Numbered from the stretch's first letter, positions 1 through 6,892 are shown. The stretch: 10,336 nucleotides of DNA from M0108 sp049654905 (GCA_049654905.1 JBASIS010000134.1:1-10336); one strand, 5' to 3'. The notes: generated by a model not told the origin, from the letters alone. Translations and numbers: made by a program.

Positions 1-89
1 GCATAGACCGGGTCCTGATTCAAGGTCGAGGTGTAGGGATGCCAGACATGGGCCCGATCAATGGCCAGTAATTCCTCGGCGCTGGGCAC
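1..89 (-). CDS. bioA: Adenosylmethionine-8-amino-7-oxononanoate aminotransferase, N-terminal fragment
   Basis: Only the first 29 codons are in the window; the gene continues past base 1. BioA is a PLP enzyme of biotin synthesis that moves an amino group from S-adenosylmethionine to KAPA, giving DAPA. The fragment begins VPSAEELLAIDRAHVWHPYT and goes on to a DPVYA segment, which closely matches the recalled N-terminus of E. coli BioA (HIWHPYTS...PVYP). Tyr19 in WHPY corresponds to the active-site Tyr17 of E. coli BioA. The start is taken as GTG at 89-87: an in-frame TAA lies five codons upstream, no ATG intervenes, and a TAAGGG ribosome-binding site sits 9 nt before it. It lies downstream of zipA-ligA on the same strand but across a 236-nt gap with a large inverted repeat, so it may have its own promoter. 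The call rests on a short but distinctive match. Confidence 0.85.
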   Translation of the reverse strand, partial: MPSAEELLAIDRAHVWHPYTSTLNQDPVY

Positions 90-98
90 TCGGGGTAA

Positions 99-104
99 CC
101 CTTA
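99..104 (-). promoter_or_regulatory. Ribosome-binding site of bioA
   Basis: TAAGGG on the minus strand, 9 nt before the GTG. Its TAA is also an in-frame stop, so translation cannot begin further upstream in this frame. Together these fix the GTG start of bioA. Confidence 0.7.
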
Positions 105-158
105 TCCGGACCTGGGACAGCCGCGAGGTTTGGTGTCCAGGCCTCCGACAGATATATC

Positions 159-180
159 AAAAAAAGCTAATGCTTCGCTT
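159..180 (-). terminator. Weak terminator-like hairpin with U-tract
   Basis: Read on the minus strand this is a short stem (AAGC, loop ATTA, GCTT, with one extra G-U pair possible) followed by a run of Ts (seven As on the plus strand, 159-165). It lies after the zipA-ligA-92aa genes and before bioA, where a terminator would make sense. The stem is only 4-5 bp and AT-rich in a GC-rich genome, so termination would probably be inefficient. An alternative stem uses the upstream AAGC at 180-177 with a 9-nt loop. Confidence 0.35.
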
Positions 181-184
181 TCCC

Positions 185-284
185 GGGCCGGGTAGCGTCG
201 GGCGGGGGACGCCGTAAATTCCTCCCTGTAGGCTTGGCGACAGCATTCCTGCTGTCGACACCCCCGCCCGCCGCTACCCAGCCC
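185..284. repeat. Compound inverted repeat (about 100 nt)
   Basis: The arms at 190-208 and 261-279 are complementary at 18 of 19 positions (single mismatch at 198). After one further mismatch, another 4 bp can pair (185-188 with 281-284). Between the arms lies a perfect 7-bp hairpin (CGACAGC 238-244, loop 245-250, GCTGTCG 251-257) and a degenerate CCT...AGG hairpin around 221-232. This layout, a long GC-rich outer stem around two small hairpins with a GACGCCGTAAA-like block, resembles dispersed intergenic palindromic repeats I recall from high-GC gammaproteobacteria. That resemblance is from memory and unverified. It has no U-tract and so is not a typical terminator. It occupies most of the gap between the 92-residue gene and bioA. 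Confidence 0.75.
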
Positions 285-325
285 TCCTGCTACTATCTGC
301 CGGAGCGTGACTAGCGCTGGGTACA

Positions 326-604
326 TCAATTCGGTTTGCGGCTTTTGCCCAGACCGGCCATGGAAACCACTTGCGCCGCCTGGGGCTCATCCGTGTAGTA
401 GGGCCGCTCGGTGACGCGCCCCTGCTGATCCGCCCATTCCCGTTCCCGCGCCGAGATCAGGGCCAGGCACTGGCGCACATCCTCGATGGTCCCCGCCGAC
501 AGAGGATGCTTCATCCCCGGCGGAGGGGTAACGTCCCGGATGATCGCTGTCAGCGTCTTACGCATGGCCACCAGAATTTGTTGCTCTTTGGTCAGATCTT
601 GCAT
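326..604 (-). CDS. Conserved-looking small protein of unknown function (92 aa)
   Basis: I do not recognise this protein with confidence. It is small and soluble, with no signal peptide or membrane segment. The N-terminal half (residues 1-55) looks helical, with MQDLTKEQQILVAMRKTL, then a Pro-rich turn PPPGMKHPLS near 27-36, then TIEDVRQCLALISAREREWA. The tail (about 60-92) is polar and probably disordered, ending in a basic GLGKSRKPN. Its reality is supported by an AGAGG ribosome-binding site 5 nt before the ATG (610-614) and by its place 59 nt downstream of ligA on the same strand, probably in the zipA-ligA transcript. I have a vague memory of similar short proteins after ligA in Chromatiales, sometimes labelled as segregation/condensation proteins. 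I would not rely on that label. Confidence 0.75.
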   Translation of the reverse strand: MQDLTKEQQILVAMRKTLTAIIRDVTPPPGMKHPLSAGTIEDVRQCLALISAREREWADQQGRVTERPYYTDEPQAAQVVSMAGLGKSRKPN

Positions 605-634
605 CTAAGCCTCTGGGAGTAAATTGATAAAGCG

Positions 635-648
635 GGTTCGACCGAACC
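635..648 (-). other. Small palindrome in the ligA to 92-aa gene gap
   Basis: GGTTCG-AC-CGAACC is a perfect 6-bp inverted repeat with a 2-nt centre. As RNA it would form a 5-bp stem with a 4-nt loop. On the minus strand it is followed by CGCTTTATC, which lacks a real U-run, so it is at best a weak attenuator or an RNA-stability element in the transcript. Confidence 0.35.
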
Positions 649-663
649 GGAGCCAAGGGTTGC

Positions 664-2931
664 CTAAAGGTGACCCTTGACTAGCAGGACTTCAAGTTCA
701 GCCTCGGAGAGGACTCGAACACCCAGTTCCAAGGCTTTGTCTAATTTTGACCCAGCCGCTTCGCCCGCCAGGAGAAAGTCAGTCTTGGCGGAAACGCTAC
801 CGCTCACCTTGGCCCCGAGACTCTGGAGCCGGTCCTTGATTTCATCCCGGGGCCGGCTCAGGGTACCGGTGATGACGAAGGTGCGGCCCACGAGGGACTG
901 CTCCCGATTGGCCTTGAAACCGGGGCCTCCCCCGGTCCCGGGCCATTGGATGCCGGCGGCCAGGAGTTTGCGGATAACCTCTTGATTGTGAGGCTGGGCG
1001 AAGAAGCGCACGATCTGATCCGCCACCTTGTCGCCAATCCCCGCTACCAAGACCTGCTTGCGGTTCTCCAAATCCTCTGGGCCGGCCCGCCGCAGGGCCT
1101 CCAGGGTCGGAAAACGGGCCACGATGGCCTCGGCCAGGCGCTGGGAGATGCCCGGAATCGATTGGCTCGCCAGCCAGTCCGTCAGACCCTCCCTGGCGTC
1201 CGGCGCCAACTCGGGATGGCGGGCGAGGAAACCGGCGATAGCCTGGGCCTTGGCCGGTCCCAGACCGGGGACACCGCGCTGGGAGACCAGATCCTCCAGG
1301 CCTACCGCCATCAGGGGTTCCAGTTCACCGAAGTGATCCGCCAAGGCCAGGGCCGTAGCCTCCCCCACCTCGCGGATACCGAGGGCGAAAATAAAACGTG
1401 CCAGGCTGGTGGAGCGACTGCGCTCCAGGGCGGCAAGCAGGTTTTGGGCGGACTTGTCGCCCATGAGCTCCAGGCTGGCCAGATCTTCATGGCGGAGGGC
1501 ATAGAGGTCCGCAGGGTCCCGCGCCAAATCCCGCTCGACCAACTGGTCCACCAATTCCTCGCCCAAGCCCTCGATGTCCATGGCCCGACGGGAGGCGAAG
1601 TGGAGGATGGCCCGCTTGCGTTGGGCAGGGCAGTAGAGGCCACCGATACAGCGGGCCACGGCCTCGCCCTCGGGCTTGATGACCGCCGAGCCACAGACCG
1701 GGCAGTTCGCGGGGAGAGCCACCGGCGCGGCGCCCTTAGGCCGGTGCTCCAGAAGCACGCGCACGATCTCGGGAATGACATCGCCGGCGCGGCGGACAAC
1801 CACGGTGTCGCCAGGGCGGACATCCTTGCGCCACACCTCGTCGATATTGTGCAGGGTAGCGTTGGCAACGGAGACGCCGCCAACCTGAACCGGCTGGAGG
1901 CGCGCCACCGGGGTCACGGCACCGGTGCGGCCCACGTTGAATTCCACGGCCTCGACGATCGTTAACGCCTCCATGGCCGGGAACTTATAGGCTACTGCCC
2001 AACGCGGGGCGCGGGCAACAAAGCCCAGCCGTTCCTGATCCGCGAGGGAATCCACCTTGAAGACCACGCCATCGATGTCGTAATCGAGGCCAGCGCGGGA
2101 ATCGCCCATGGCCGCGTGATAGGCGAGACAGGCCTCGATACCCTCAACCACCCTCATCTTGGGTGATACGGGCAGGCCCCAGCCTCTCAAGCGCTCGAGA
2201 CTGGCACTCTGGGTGAGCGCCAATGACCCCCTTTCGACGGCGCCGAAACCGTAGCAAAAGAGGGTGAGGGGCCTTTTGGCGGTAATGCGGGGATCCAGTT
2301 GACGCAGGCTACCCGCGGCGGCATTGCGCGGATTGGCGAAGACCTTGCCCCCCTCGCCCCGGGCCTGGGCGTTAATGGCCTCAAATCCGGATTTGGGCAG
2401 AAAGACCTCGCCGCGCACCTCCAGGAGGCCCGGCCAGCCCTCGCCGCGCAGGCGCAGGGGGACGGCCTGGATGGTGCGGACCTGCGCCGTCACGTCTTCG
2501 CCGAGATGACCATCGCCGCGGGTGGCGGCCAGCGTCAAGCGGCCATCTTCATAAGTCAAACTGATGGCCAGACCATCAAGCTTGGGCTCGGCCACATAGC
2601 GAACCCCATCACTACCCAGTTCCTTGCGAATACTTTGATCAAAGGCACGCATCTCCGCCTCATCCATGGCGTTTTTGAGCGAGAGCATGGGCACCCGATG
2701 CGCCACTGCGGCGAAGGCCTCCAGAGGGCGACCGCCCACGCGCTGGGTTGGGGACTCGGGGGTGATCAGATCGGGGTGGGCAGTCTCCAGTGCCTGGATT
2801 TCTCGCCATAAGCGGTCGTACTCGGCGTCCGGTATCTCAGGATCGTCAAGCACATAGTATCGGTAGTCGTGGTGATTGATGAGTTGGCGTAAAGCCTCCG
2901 CCCGGCTGGACGGGTCCTCCGCCGGAGCCAT
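664..2931 (-). CDS. ligA: NAD-dependent DNA ligase with an enlarged HhH region
   Basis: Seals 3'-OH/5'-phosphate nicks in duplex DNA using NAD+, acting in replication and repair. Domain Ia holds HHDYRYYVLDDPEIPD (20-35). The adenylation domain carries the catalytic Lys117 in AEPKLDG and the DGVVFK motif (287-292). An OB-fold follows, then a four-cysteine zinc finger (Cys410, Cys413, Cys428, Cys434), a helix-hairpin-helix region (about 515-645) and a C-terminal BRCT domain (about 677-755) with GRTFVITGTLSRPRDE and AGEAAGSKLDKA. At 755 residues it is about 85 longer than the 671-residue E. coli enzyme. Most of the excess is about 75 extra residues (roughly 554-628) in the HhH region. The ATG lies 6 nt after the zipA stop, preceded by AGGAGG, so the two genes are probably co-transcribed and translationally linked. 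All catalytic and zinc residues are present, so it should be active. Confidence 0.97.
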   Translation of the reverse strand: MAPAEDPSSRAEALRQLINHHDYRYYVLDDPEIPDAEYDRLWREIQALETAHPDLITPESPTQRVGGRPLEAFAAVAHRVPMLSLKNAMDEAEMRAFDQSIRKELGSDGVRYVAEPKLDGLAISLTYEDGRLTLAATRGDGHLGEDVTAQVRTIQAVPLRLRGEGWPGLLEVRGEVFLPKSGFEAINAQARGEGGKVFANPRNAAAGSLRQLDPRITAKRPLTLFCYGFGAVERGSLALTQSASLERLRGWGLPVSPKMRVVEGIEACLAYHAAMGDSRAGLDYDIDGVVFKVDSLADQERLGFVARAPRWAVAYKFPAMEALTIVEAVEFNVGRTGAVTPVARLQPVQVGGVSVANATLHNIDEVWRKDVRPGDTVVVRRAGDVIPEIVRVLLEHRPKGAAPVALPANCPVCGSAVIKPEGEAVARCIGGLYCPAQRKRAILHFASRRAMDIEGLGEELVDQLVERDLARDPADLYALRHEDLASLELMGDKSAQNLLAALERSRSTSLARFIFALGIREVGEATALALADHFGELEPLMAVGLEDLVSQRGVPGLGPAKAQAIAGFLARHPELAPDAREGLTDWLASQSIPGISQRLAEAIVARFPTLEALRRAGPEDLENRKQVLVAGIGDKVADQIVRFFAQPHNQEVIRKLLAAGIQWPGTGGGPGFKANREQSLVGRTFVITGTLSRPRDEIKDRLQSLGAKVSGSVSAKTDFLLAGEAAGSKLDKALELGVRVLSEAELEVLLVKGHL

Positions 2932-2933
2932 CC

Positions 2934-2939
2934 CCTCCT
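2934..2939 (-). promoter_or_regulatory. Ribosome-binding site of ligA overlapping the zipA stop
   Basis: AGGAGG on the minus strand, its first two bases being the last two of the zipA TAG (2940-2938). A second GGAG lies just upstream inside the last zipA codons at better spacing (9 nt) from the ATG. The overlap suggests translational coupling of ligA to zipA. Confidence 0.7.
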
Positions 2940-3726
2940 ACTCCGCCATCCGGTGGGTGATGAAGGCCATGACGCGCTGGCGCAACCGCTCCTCGCCCTC
3001 GGCGGTCAGGGGCTGACGCCGGTCGTCGCGCAGCTCGCCGCCCAGGTCATTGGCCAGGCTGTGGGCGGTGCCGAGCAGTTCCTCCAGACGGCCGGGGTCT
3101 CCGGCTTGACCATCGAGCTGGGCAAAGAGGGTCAGGCCCGGGGTCTCGAATTCCGCCATGGCGCCGAAGGGGAAGGTACCGGGCTTGACCATGTTGACCA
3201 TGCTGAAGAGGGTTTCGGTATGGTGCTCGTCCCCCAGTTTGCAATGGAAGATTTCCTGGTCGCCAGGCTCCAGGCCGGCAATGCGAGCGGCATGAACAAT
3301 AGATGCGCCCTCGAAATGAGGGCCGCGGGCCGCTACATGCAGCACCAACAGCAGGGGACCCGGCGGGAAAGACTCTCCGACAAGGTCCGGATCGGGTTTG
3401 AAAAAATTGAAGTGGGTCGCCTCGCCCCCGACCCGGGACTCAGGCCCGGATGCGCCTTCGGCGCCGGCTCCCTCCTCGGCATCCAGGTCCCCCTCATCCC
3501 GGCCCCAGACCCCCAGGCGGGGCTCCCGCTTCGTGTCAATCTTGTCGATGTCGGTCCTGCGGACTTCCCAGTCCTCGTCATCCGGGCCCTGGCGACCCGG
3601 GTCATCCCGGTCATCCGCCTCCGCGTCCTGGTCCCGATGGCGGCGGCGCTGCTCCCAATAGTAAAGCCCAGCAATAACCAGGGCGCCAAGCACGGCGAGG
3701 ATGATGCGGAGAAGATCGGCGTCCAT
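2938..3726 (-). CDS. zipA: Cell division protein ZipA
   Basis: Inner-membrane protein that anchors FtsZ filaments to the membrane at the division site. It has the unusual ZipA topology: a very short N-terminus, one membrane segment (about 6-24, LRIILAVLGALVIAGLYYW), a basic patch (QRRRHR), a charged linker, and the C-terminal FtsZ-binding domain (about 121-258). The domain is marked by FSMVNMVKPGTFPF (174-187), which matches the FSLANMVKPGTF segment recalled from E. coli ZipA. At 262 residues it is shorter than E. coli ZipA (328). The linker (25-120) is acidic and Asp/Glu/Arg/Gly-rich and lacks an obvious Pro/Gln-rich stretch. It heads the probable zipA-ligA-unknown operon. The start codon has only a poor ribosome-binding site (GAGCAG), but the MDADLLRI start fits the family. 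Confidence 0.95.
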   Translation of the reverse strand: MDADLLRIILAVLGALVIAGLYYWEQRRRHRDQDAEADDRDDPGRQGPDDEDWEVRRTDIDKIDTKREPRLGVWGRDEGDLDAEEGAGAEGASGPESRVGGEATHFNFFKPDPDLVGESFPPGPLLLVLHVAARGPHFEGASIVHAARIAGLEPGDQEIFHCKLGDEHHTETLFSMVNMVKPGTFPFGAMAEFETPGLTLFAQLDGQAGDPGRLEELLGTAHSLANDLGGELRDDRRQPLTAEGEERLRQRVMAFITHRMAE

Positions 3727-4041
3727 GGGCTGCTCGGATATGGAGGCGGAAGTTAAAAAAAGTGACAGGAAGTATAACCCGTATCACCCAGAGTGACAGT
3801 TTCACCAGAGGCTCGGCCAAGCGGAGGGGCTTGAAGCCTCGTCACCCTGCCATGCCAGCTCCCAACCGCCAGGCCGGGACCCGCGTGAAGGCAGATCGGG
3901 AAGCCATCGGCGCGGCGCGCGCTCCGATTAGGGTAGCAGGCGCCAATATTGGCCGTAAAAACATCCATCGGCAAGCAAAAGCCGTAAGATGTCATCCTTC
4001 GACGCGCCTCATGCCAGCCCCTTTTCAGCACCTGCCCCGCC
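3727..4041. other. Divergent zipA-rlmL intergenic region
   Basis: A 315-nt region between two divergent genes. Besides the candidate zipA promoter, I see a 12-bp perfect palindrome GCCAATATTGGC at 3942-3953 and a short GC-rich inverted repeat around 3823-3839 (GAGG...GGCTTGAAGCC...TC). I could not find a convincing -35/-10 pair facing rlmL. The open frames crossing this stretch have no good start signals or recognisable motifs, and I do not regard them as genes. Confidence 0.6.
3771..3799 (-). promoter_or_regulatory. Candidate sigma70 promoter for zipA
   Basis: On the minus strand, CTGTCA (3799-3794, 4 of 6 to consensus) and TATACT (3776-3771, 5 of 6) are separated by exactly 17 nt. Transcription would begin near 3764, giving a leader of about 38 nt before the zipA ATG. 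The -35 box lies in one copy of AGTGACAG, and a second copy (3761-3768) sits near the expected start site, 32 nt away. Prediction from spacing and consensus only. Confidence 0.5.
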
Positions 4042-6222
4042 ATGCCCGACTTCTTTGCCACTGCCCCCCGGCACCTGGAATCCCTGCTTGCCGTTGAATT
4101 GAGCGACATCGGTCTCCCACTCGTCAAGGAGGCCCGAGGCGGGGCCCGCTTCTCGGGCTCGCTCGCGGATGCTTACCGCGCCTGCCTCTGGTCGCGGGTC
4201 GCCAACCGGGTGCTGTTACCTCTGGCCAGCTTCCCGGCCACCGACAGCGACAGTCTTTACGCCGGGGCCAGCGCCATCTCCTGGGAGGAGCATCTCCCGC
4301 TGCGCGGCACCTTTGCTATCCAGTTCGACGGGGCGGAGGGCGGCATCAGCCACAGCCAGTTTGGGGCGCTGCGGGTCAAGGACGCCATCGTCGATCGCTT
4401 CCGCTCCCGGGTGGGAGAGCGCCCCAGCGTGGACCGGGAGCGGCCCGACCTGCGGGTCCAGGCCTACCTGCATCGCGGTCAGGTGACCCTCAGCCTGGAT
4501 CTGTCCGGGGATTCCCTGCACCTGCGGGGTTATCGCCATCAGGGCAGCGCCGCGCCCCTCAAGGAAAATCTGGCGGCCGCCATCCTGTTGCGATCGGCCT
4601 GGCCAGCTCTGGCCCGGGAAGGCGCCGCCCTCCTCGACCCCCTGTGCGGCTCCGGCACCCTCTGCATCGAGGGCGCCCTGATGGCCGCCGACATCGCCCC
4701 CGGGCTGGCTCGCCTCCACTGGGGGATGACCGGCTGGCTGGGGCACCAAGAGGGCCCCTGGCGGGAACTCCTGGCGGAGGCGCGGGAGCGCCGGGCCGCG
4801 GGTTTAGCGCGGTTCGACGCCATCAAGGCCTCGATCCGGGGCTACGACCGGGACCCCGCCGCGATCCGCGTGGCCCTCGACAACCTGGAGCGCGCCGGGC
4901 TGGCGGGCCGGGTCCACTTCGAGCGCCGCGACCTGAGTCAGGCCAACCCGGGTCGCGAGGGGGATCTCGGCCTGGTGGTGGCGAATCCGCCCTATGGCGA
5001 ACGCTTGGGCGAGGCGGAGGAACTGACGGGTCTCTACGGCCTGCTGGGCACCGTGCTCCGCGAGCGCTTTCGCGGCTGGCAGGCCGCCGTCCTGATGGGC
5101 AACCCGGACCTGGGGCGGCGGATGGGCCTGCGGGCCAAGGGTTATCACAGCCTCTATAACGGCCCCCTCCCCTGCCGGCTGCTCCATTTCGATGTCAAGG
5201 AGGAGAATTTCATCTCCGACCAGCCCCGCCCCCTGCCAGAGGAAAACCGGGGGCCTGGCGGCACGATGCTGGCCAACCGGCTGCGCAAGAATCTAAAAAA
5301 TCTGGAAAAATGGCGGCGGCGCGAGCAGGTGGACTGCTATCGACTCTACGACGCCGACCTGCCGGAATACGCCCTCGCCCTGGACATCTACCAGACCCGA
5401 ACGGGCGAACGCCTCGCCAATGTTCAGGAATACGAGGCCCCGGCCAGCATCGACCCCACGGACGCGCGGCGCCGGTTACGGGAGGCCTTGGGGGTCATCC
5501 CGGAGGTGCTGGAGATCCCCGCCGACCAACTTTTCTTTCGCGTCCGCCGGCGGCAGAAGGGCAAGGATCAATACCAGCGCCTCGACAGCCAACGCCGCTT
5601 CTTCCAAGTCCAGGAAAGAGGCCTGAATTTTCTCGTCAACTTCGAGGACTACCTGGATACGGGCCTCTTCCTGGACCATCGCGAGGTGCGACGTCTGATC
5701 GGGGAACTGGCGCCGGGGCGGCGCTTCCTGAATCTCTTCGGCTATACCGGGGCCGCCAGCGTCCATGCCGCCGCCGGTGGTGCCCTGGGCACCACCACGG
5801 TAGATCTATCACGCACCTATCTGGATTGGGCGGGTCGCAATCTCGCCCTCAATGGTTTTGGCGGGCGCGACCATGAACTGATCCAGGCGGATTACCTGCA
5901 CTGGCCGCGCGAGGAGGCCGGCCGACGGCGCTGGGGCCTGATCCTGCTGGACCCGCCCAGCTTCTCCACCTCCAAGCGCATGACCACCACCCTCGACGTC
6001 CAGCGGGATCAGGTAGCCCTGATCCAGGATGCCCTCCGGCTCCTGGAGCCCGGCGGCATCCTGATCTTTTCCAACAACCTGCGCCGATTTCAACTGGATC
6101 GGGAGGCCCTCGACTCCTGGGGGGCCCTGGAGATCACCAATATTACGGCCGCCACTCTCCCCAAGGACTTCGCCCGCAATCCGCGCATTCATAACGTCTG
6201 GCGAATCGAGTGGCGCCCTTGA
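4042..6222 (+). CDS. rlmL: Bifunctional 23S rRNA methyltransferase RlmKL
   Basis: In E. coli this protein makes m2G2445 (RlmL half) and m7G2069 (RlmK half) in 23S rRNA of the assembling large subunit. The N-terminus (MPDFFATAPRHLESLLAVEL) leads into a THUMP domain (about 45-160). The first Rossmann methyltransferase has SAM motif I DPLCGSGTLCIE (199-210) and catalytic NPPY (315-318). After a basic linker (LRKNLKNLEKWRRR, 414-427) comes the second methyltransferase, with motif I FLNLFGYTGAAS (562-573) and DPPSFSTSK (637-645). Both active sites appear intact. The length of 726 residues is close to the 702 of E. coli RlmL, so this is the full fused form. The start has no strong ribosome-binding site, but the N-terminal sequence fits the family. 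It is a single gene, converging on the HAD gene with 10 nt between stops. Confidence 0.97.
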   Translation: MPDFFATAPRHLESLLAVELSDIGLPLVKEARGGARFSGSLADAYRACLWSRVANRVLLPLASFPATDSDSLYAGASAISWEEHLPLRGTFAIQFDGAEGGISHSQFGALRVKDAIVDRFRSRVGERPSVDRERPDLRVQAYLHRGQVTLSLDLSGDSLHLRGYRHQGSAAPLKENLAAAILLRSAWPALAREGAALLDPLCGSGTLCIEGALMAADIAPGLARLHWGMTGWLGHQEGPWRELLAEARERRAAGLARFDAIKASIRGYDRDPAAIRVALDNLERAGLAGRVHFERRDLSQANPGREGDLGLVVANPPYGERLGEAEELTGLYGLLGTVLRERFRGWQAAVLMGNPDLGRRMGLRAKGYHSLYNGPLPCRLLHFDVKEENFISDQPRPLPEENRGPGGTMLANRLRKNLKNLEKWRRREQVDCYRLYDADLPEYALALDIYQTRTGERLANVQEYEAPASIDPTDARRRLREALGVIPEVLEIPADQLFFRVRRRQKGKDQYQRLDSQRRFFQVQERGLNFLVNFEDYLDTGLFLDHREVRRLIGELAPGRRFLNLFGYTGAASVHAAAGGALGTTTVDLSRTYLDWAGRNLALNGFGGRDHELIQADYLHWPREEAGRRRWGLILLDPPSFSTSKRMTTTLDVQRDQVALIQDALRLLEPGGILIFSNNLRRFQLDREALDSWGALEITNITAATLPKDFARNPRIHNVWRIEWRP

Positions 6223-6235
6223 GGGGGGTGCCTCA
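6212..6235 (+). other. Hairpin at the convergent rlmL/HAD gene ends
   Basis: Plus-strand RNA from 6212-6232 can fold as GGCGCCC, loop 6219-6225, GGGTGCC (7 bp with one G-U). Alternatively TGAGG (6220-6224) pairs with CCTCA (6231-6235), a small palindrome that contains both TGA stop codons. There is no U-run on either strand, so it is not a standard intrinsic terminator. Confidence 0.35.
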
Positions 6236-6892
6236 CGACTCCAGGTTACGCTCCAGCCAATCCCGGAGATCCTGGAACTCATTGAGGCAATCCAGGGGGT
6301 TATGCCGGAGCAGGCGTTCCGGGTGATGGACGCCATAGGCGACCGCCAGGGCCGCCACGCCCGCGTTGTGGGCCATCTCCATGTCAAATTCCGTGTCGCC
6401 GATCATGAGGGTCTCGGACCGGTCCGCCCCCAATTCCGCCATGACCTGAAGCAGCATCTCCGGATGGGGCTTGGAGAAGGTCTCGTCGGCACAGCGGGTG
6501 GCATGGAAGTGACTCCGCAGCCCCGTGCTCGTCAAGGCGGACTCCAGGCCGCGCCGACTCTTGCCGGTAGCCACCGCCAGCAACAGGCCGCGGGCATTGA
6601 GATCCTGTACCAAGTCGCGGGCGCCCGGAAAGAGATGGGATTCGGTCTCCTGGCCACCCAGAAAGTGGGAGCGATAGCGATCGACCAGCTCGCGCCGCTG
6701 GAGGACGCTACCGTCCGGCCAAAGCATGGTCATGGCCTCCTCCAGCCCGAGGCCGATCACCTCGCGGGCAATCTCCCGGGGCGGCGGCATCTCGCCAAGA
6801 TCCGCGAAGGCGGACTGGATGCAGGCCACGATCCGGGCCTCCGAATCCATGAGGGTTCCGTCCCAGTCAAAGACAAGCAATTTGTACGACAT
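6233..6892 (-). CDS. HAD-superfamily hydrolase, phosphoglycolate-phosphatase-like
   Basis: Small-molecule phosphatase of HAD subfamily IA (Gph/COG0546-like); the substrate cannot be told from sequence. All four HAD motifs are present: motif I FDWDGTLMDS with nucleophile Asp9 and Asp11, motif II VATGKS with Thr109, motif III Lys141 in KPHPEML, and motif IV IGDTEFDMEMA with Asp166 and Asp170. Residues 15-85 form the helical cap. The length of 219 is normal for the family. It follows rluC on the same strand after 143 nt. The order rne / rluC / HAD hydrolase is one I recall from Pseudomonas (PA2976-PA2975-PA2974), so it probably belongs to a conserved neighbourhood. It could be a metabolite-repair enzyme such as a 2-phosphoglycolate phosphatase; the name Gph is not assigned for lack of substrate evidence. 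Confidence 0.92.
   Translation of the reverse strand: MSYKLLVFDWDGTLMDSEARIVACIQSAFADLGEMPPPREIAREVIGLGLEEAMTMLWPDGSVLQRRELVDRYRSHFLGGQETESHLFPGARDLVQDLNARGLLLAVATGKSRRGLESALTSTGLRSHFHATRCADETFSKPHPEMLLQVMAELGADRSETLMIGDTEFDMEMAHNAGVAALAVAYGVHHPERLLRHNPLDCLNEFQDLRDWLERNLES

Noticed and set aside
102..329. 75-codon open frame on the minus strand between the 92-aa gene and bioA
   Set aside because: It is made mostly of the compound inverted repeat, has low-complexity Gly/Arg/Cys content, no recognisable motif, and slightly overlaps the 3' end of the better-supported 92-aa gene.
946..1965. 339-codon open frame on the plus strand inside ligA
   Set aside because: Antisense shadow of a strongly supported gene. 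Long opposite-strand frames are expected in GC-rich coding DNA, and the translation shows no family motif.
2953..3756. 267-codon open frame on the plus strand across zipA
   Set aside because: Antisense shadow of zipA, whose membrane helix and FtsZ-binding domain are clear. The opposite frame has no domain signature.
3753..4127. Open frames on both strands in the zipA-rlmL gap (also 3762-4097 plus)
   Set aside because: Both overlap the start of rlmL, lack ribosome-binding sites and show composition unlike the neighbouring proteins.
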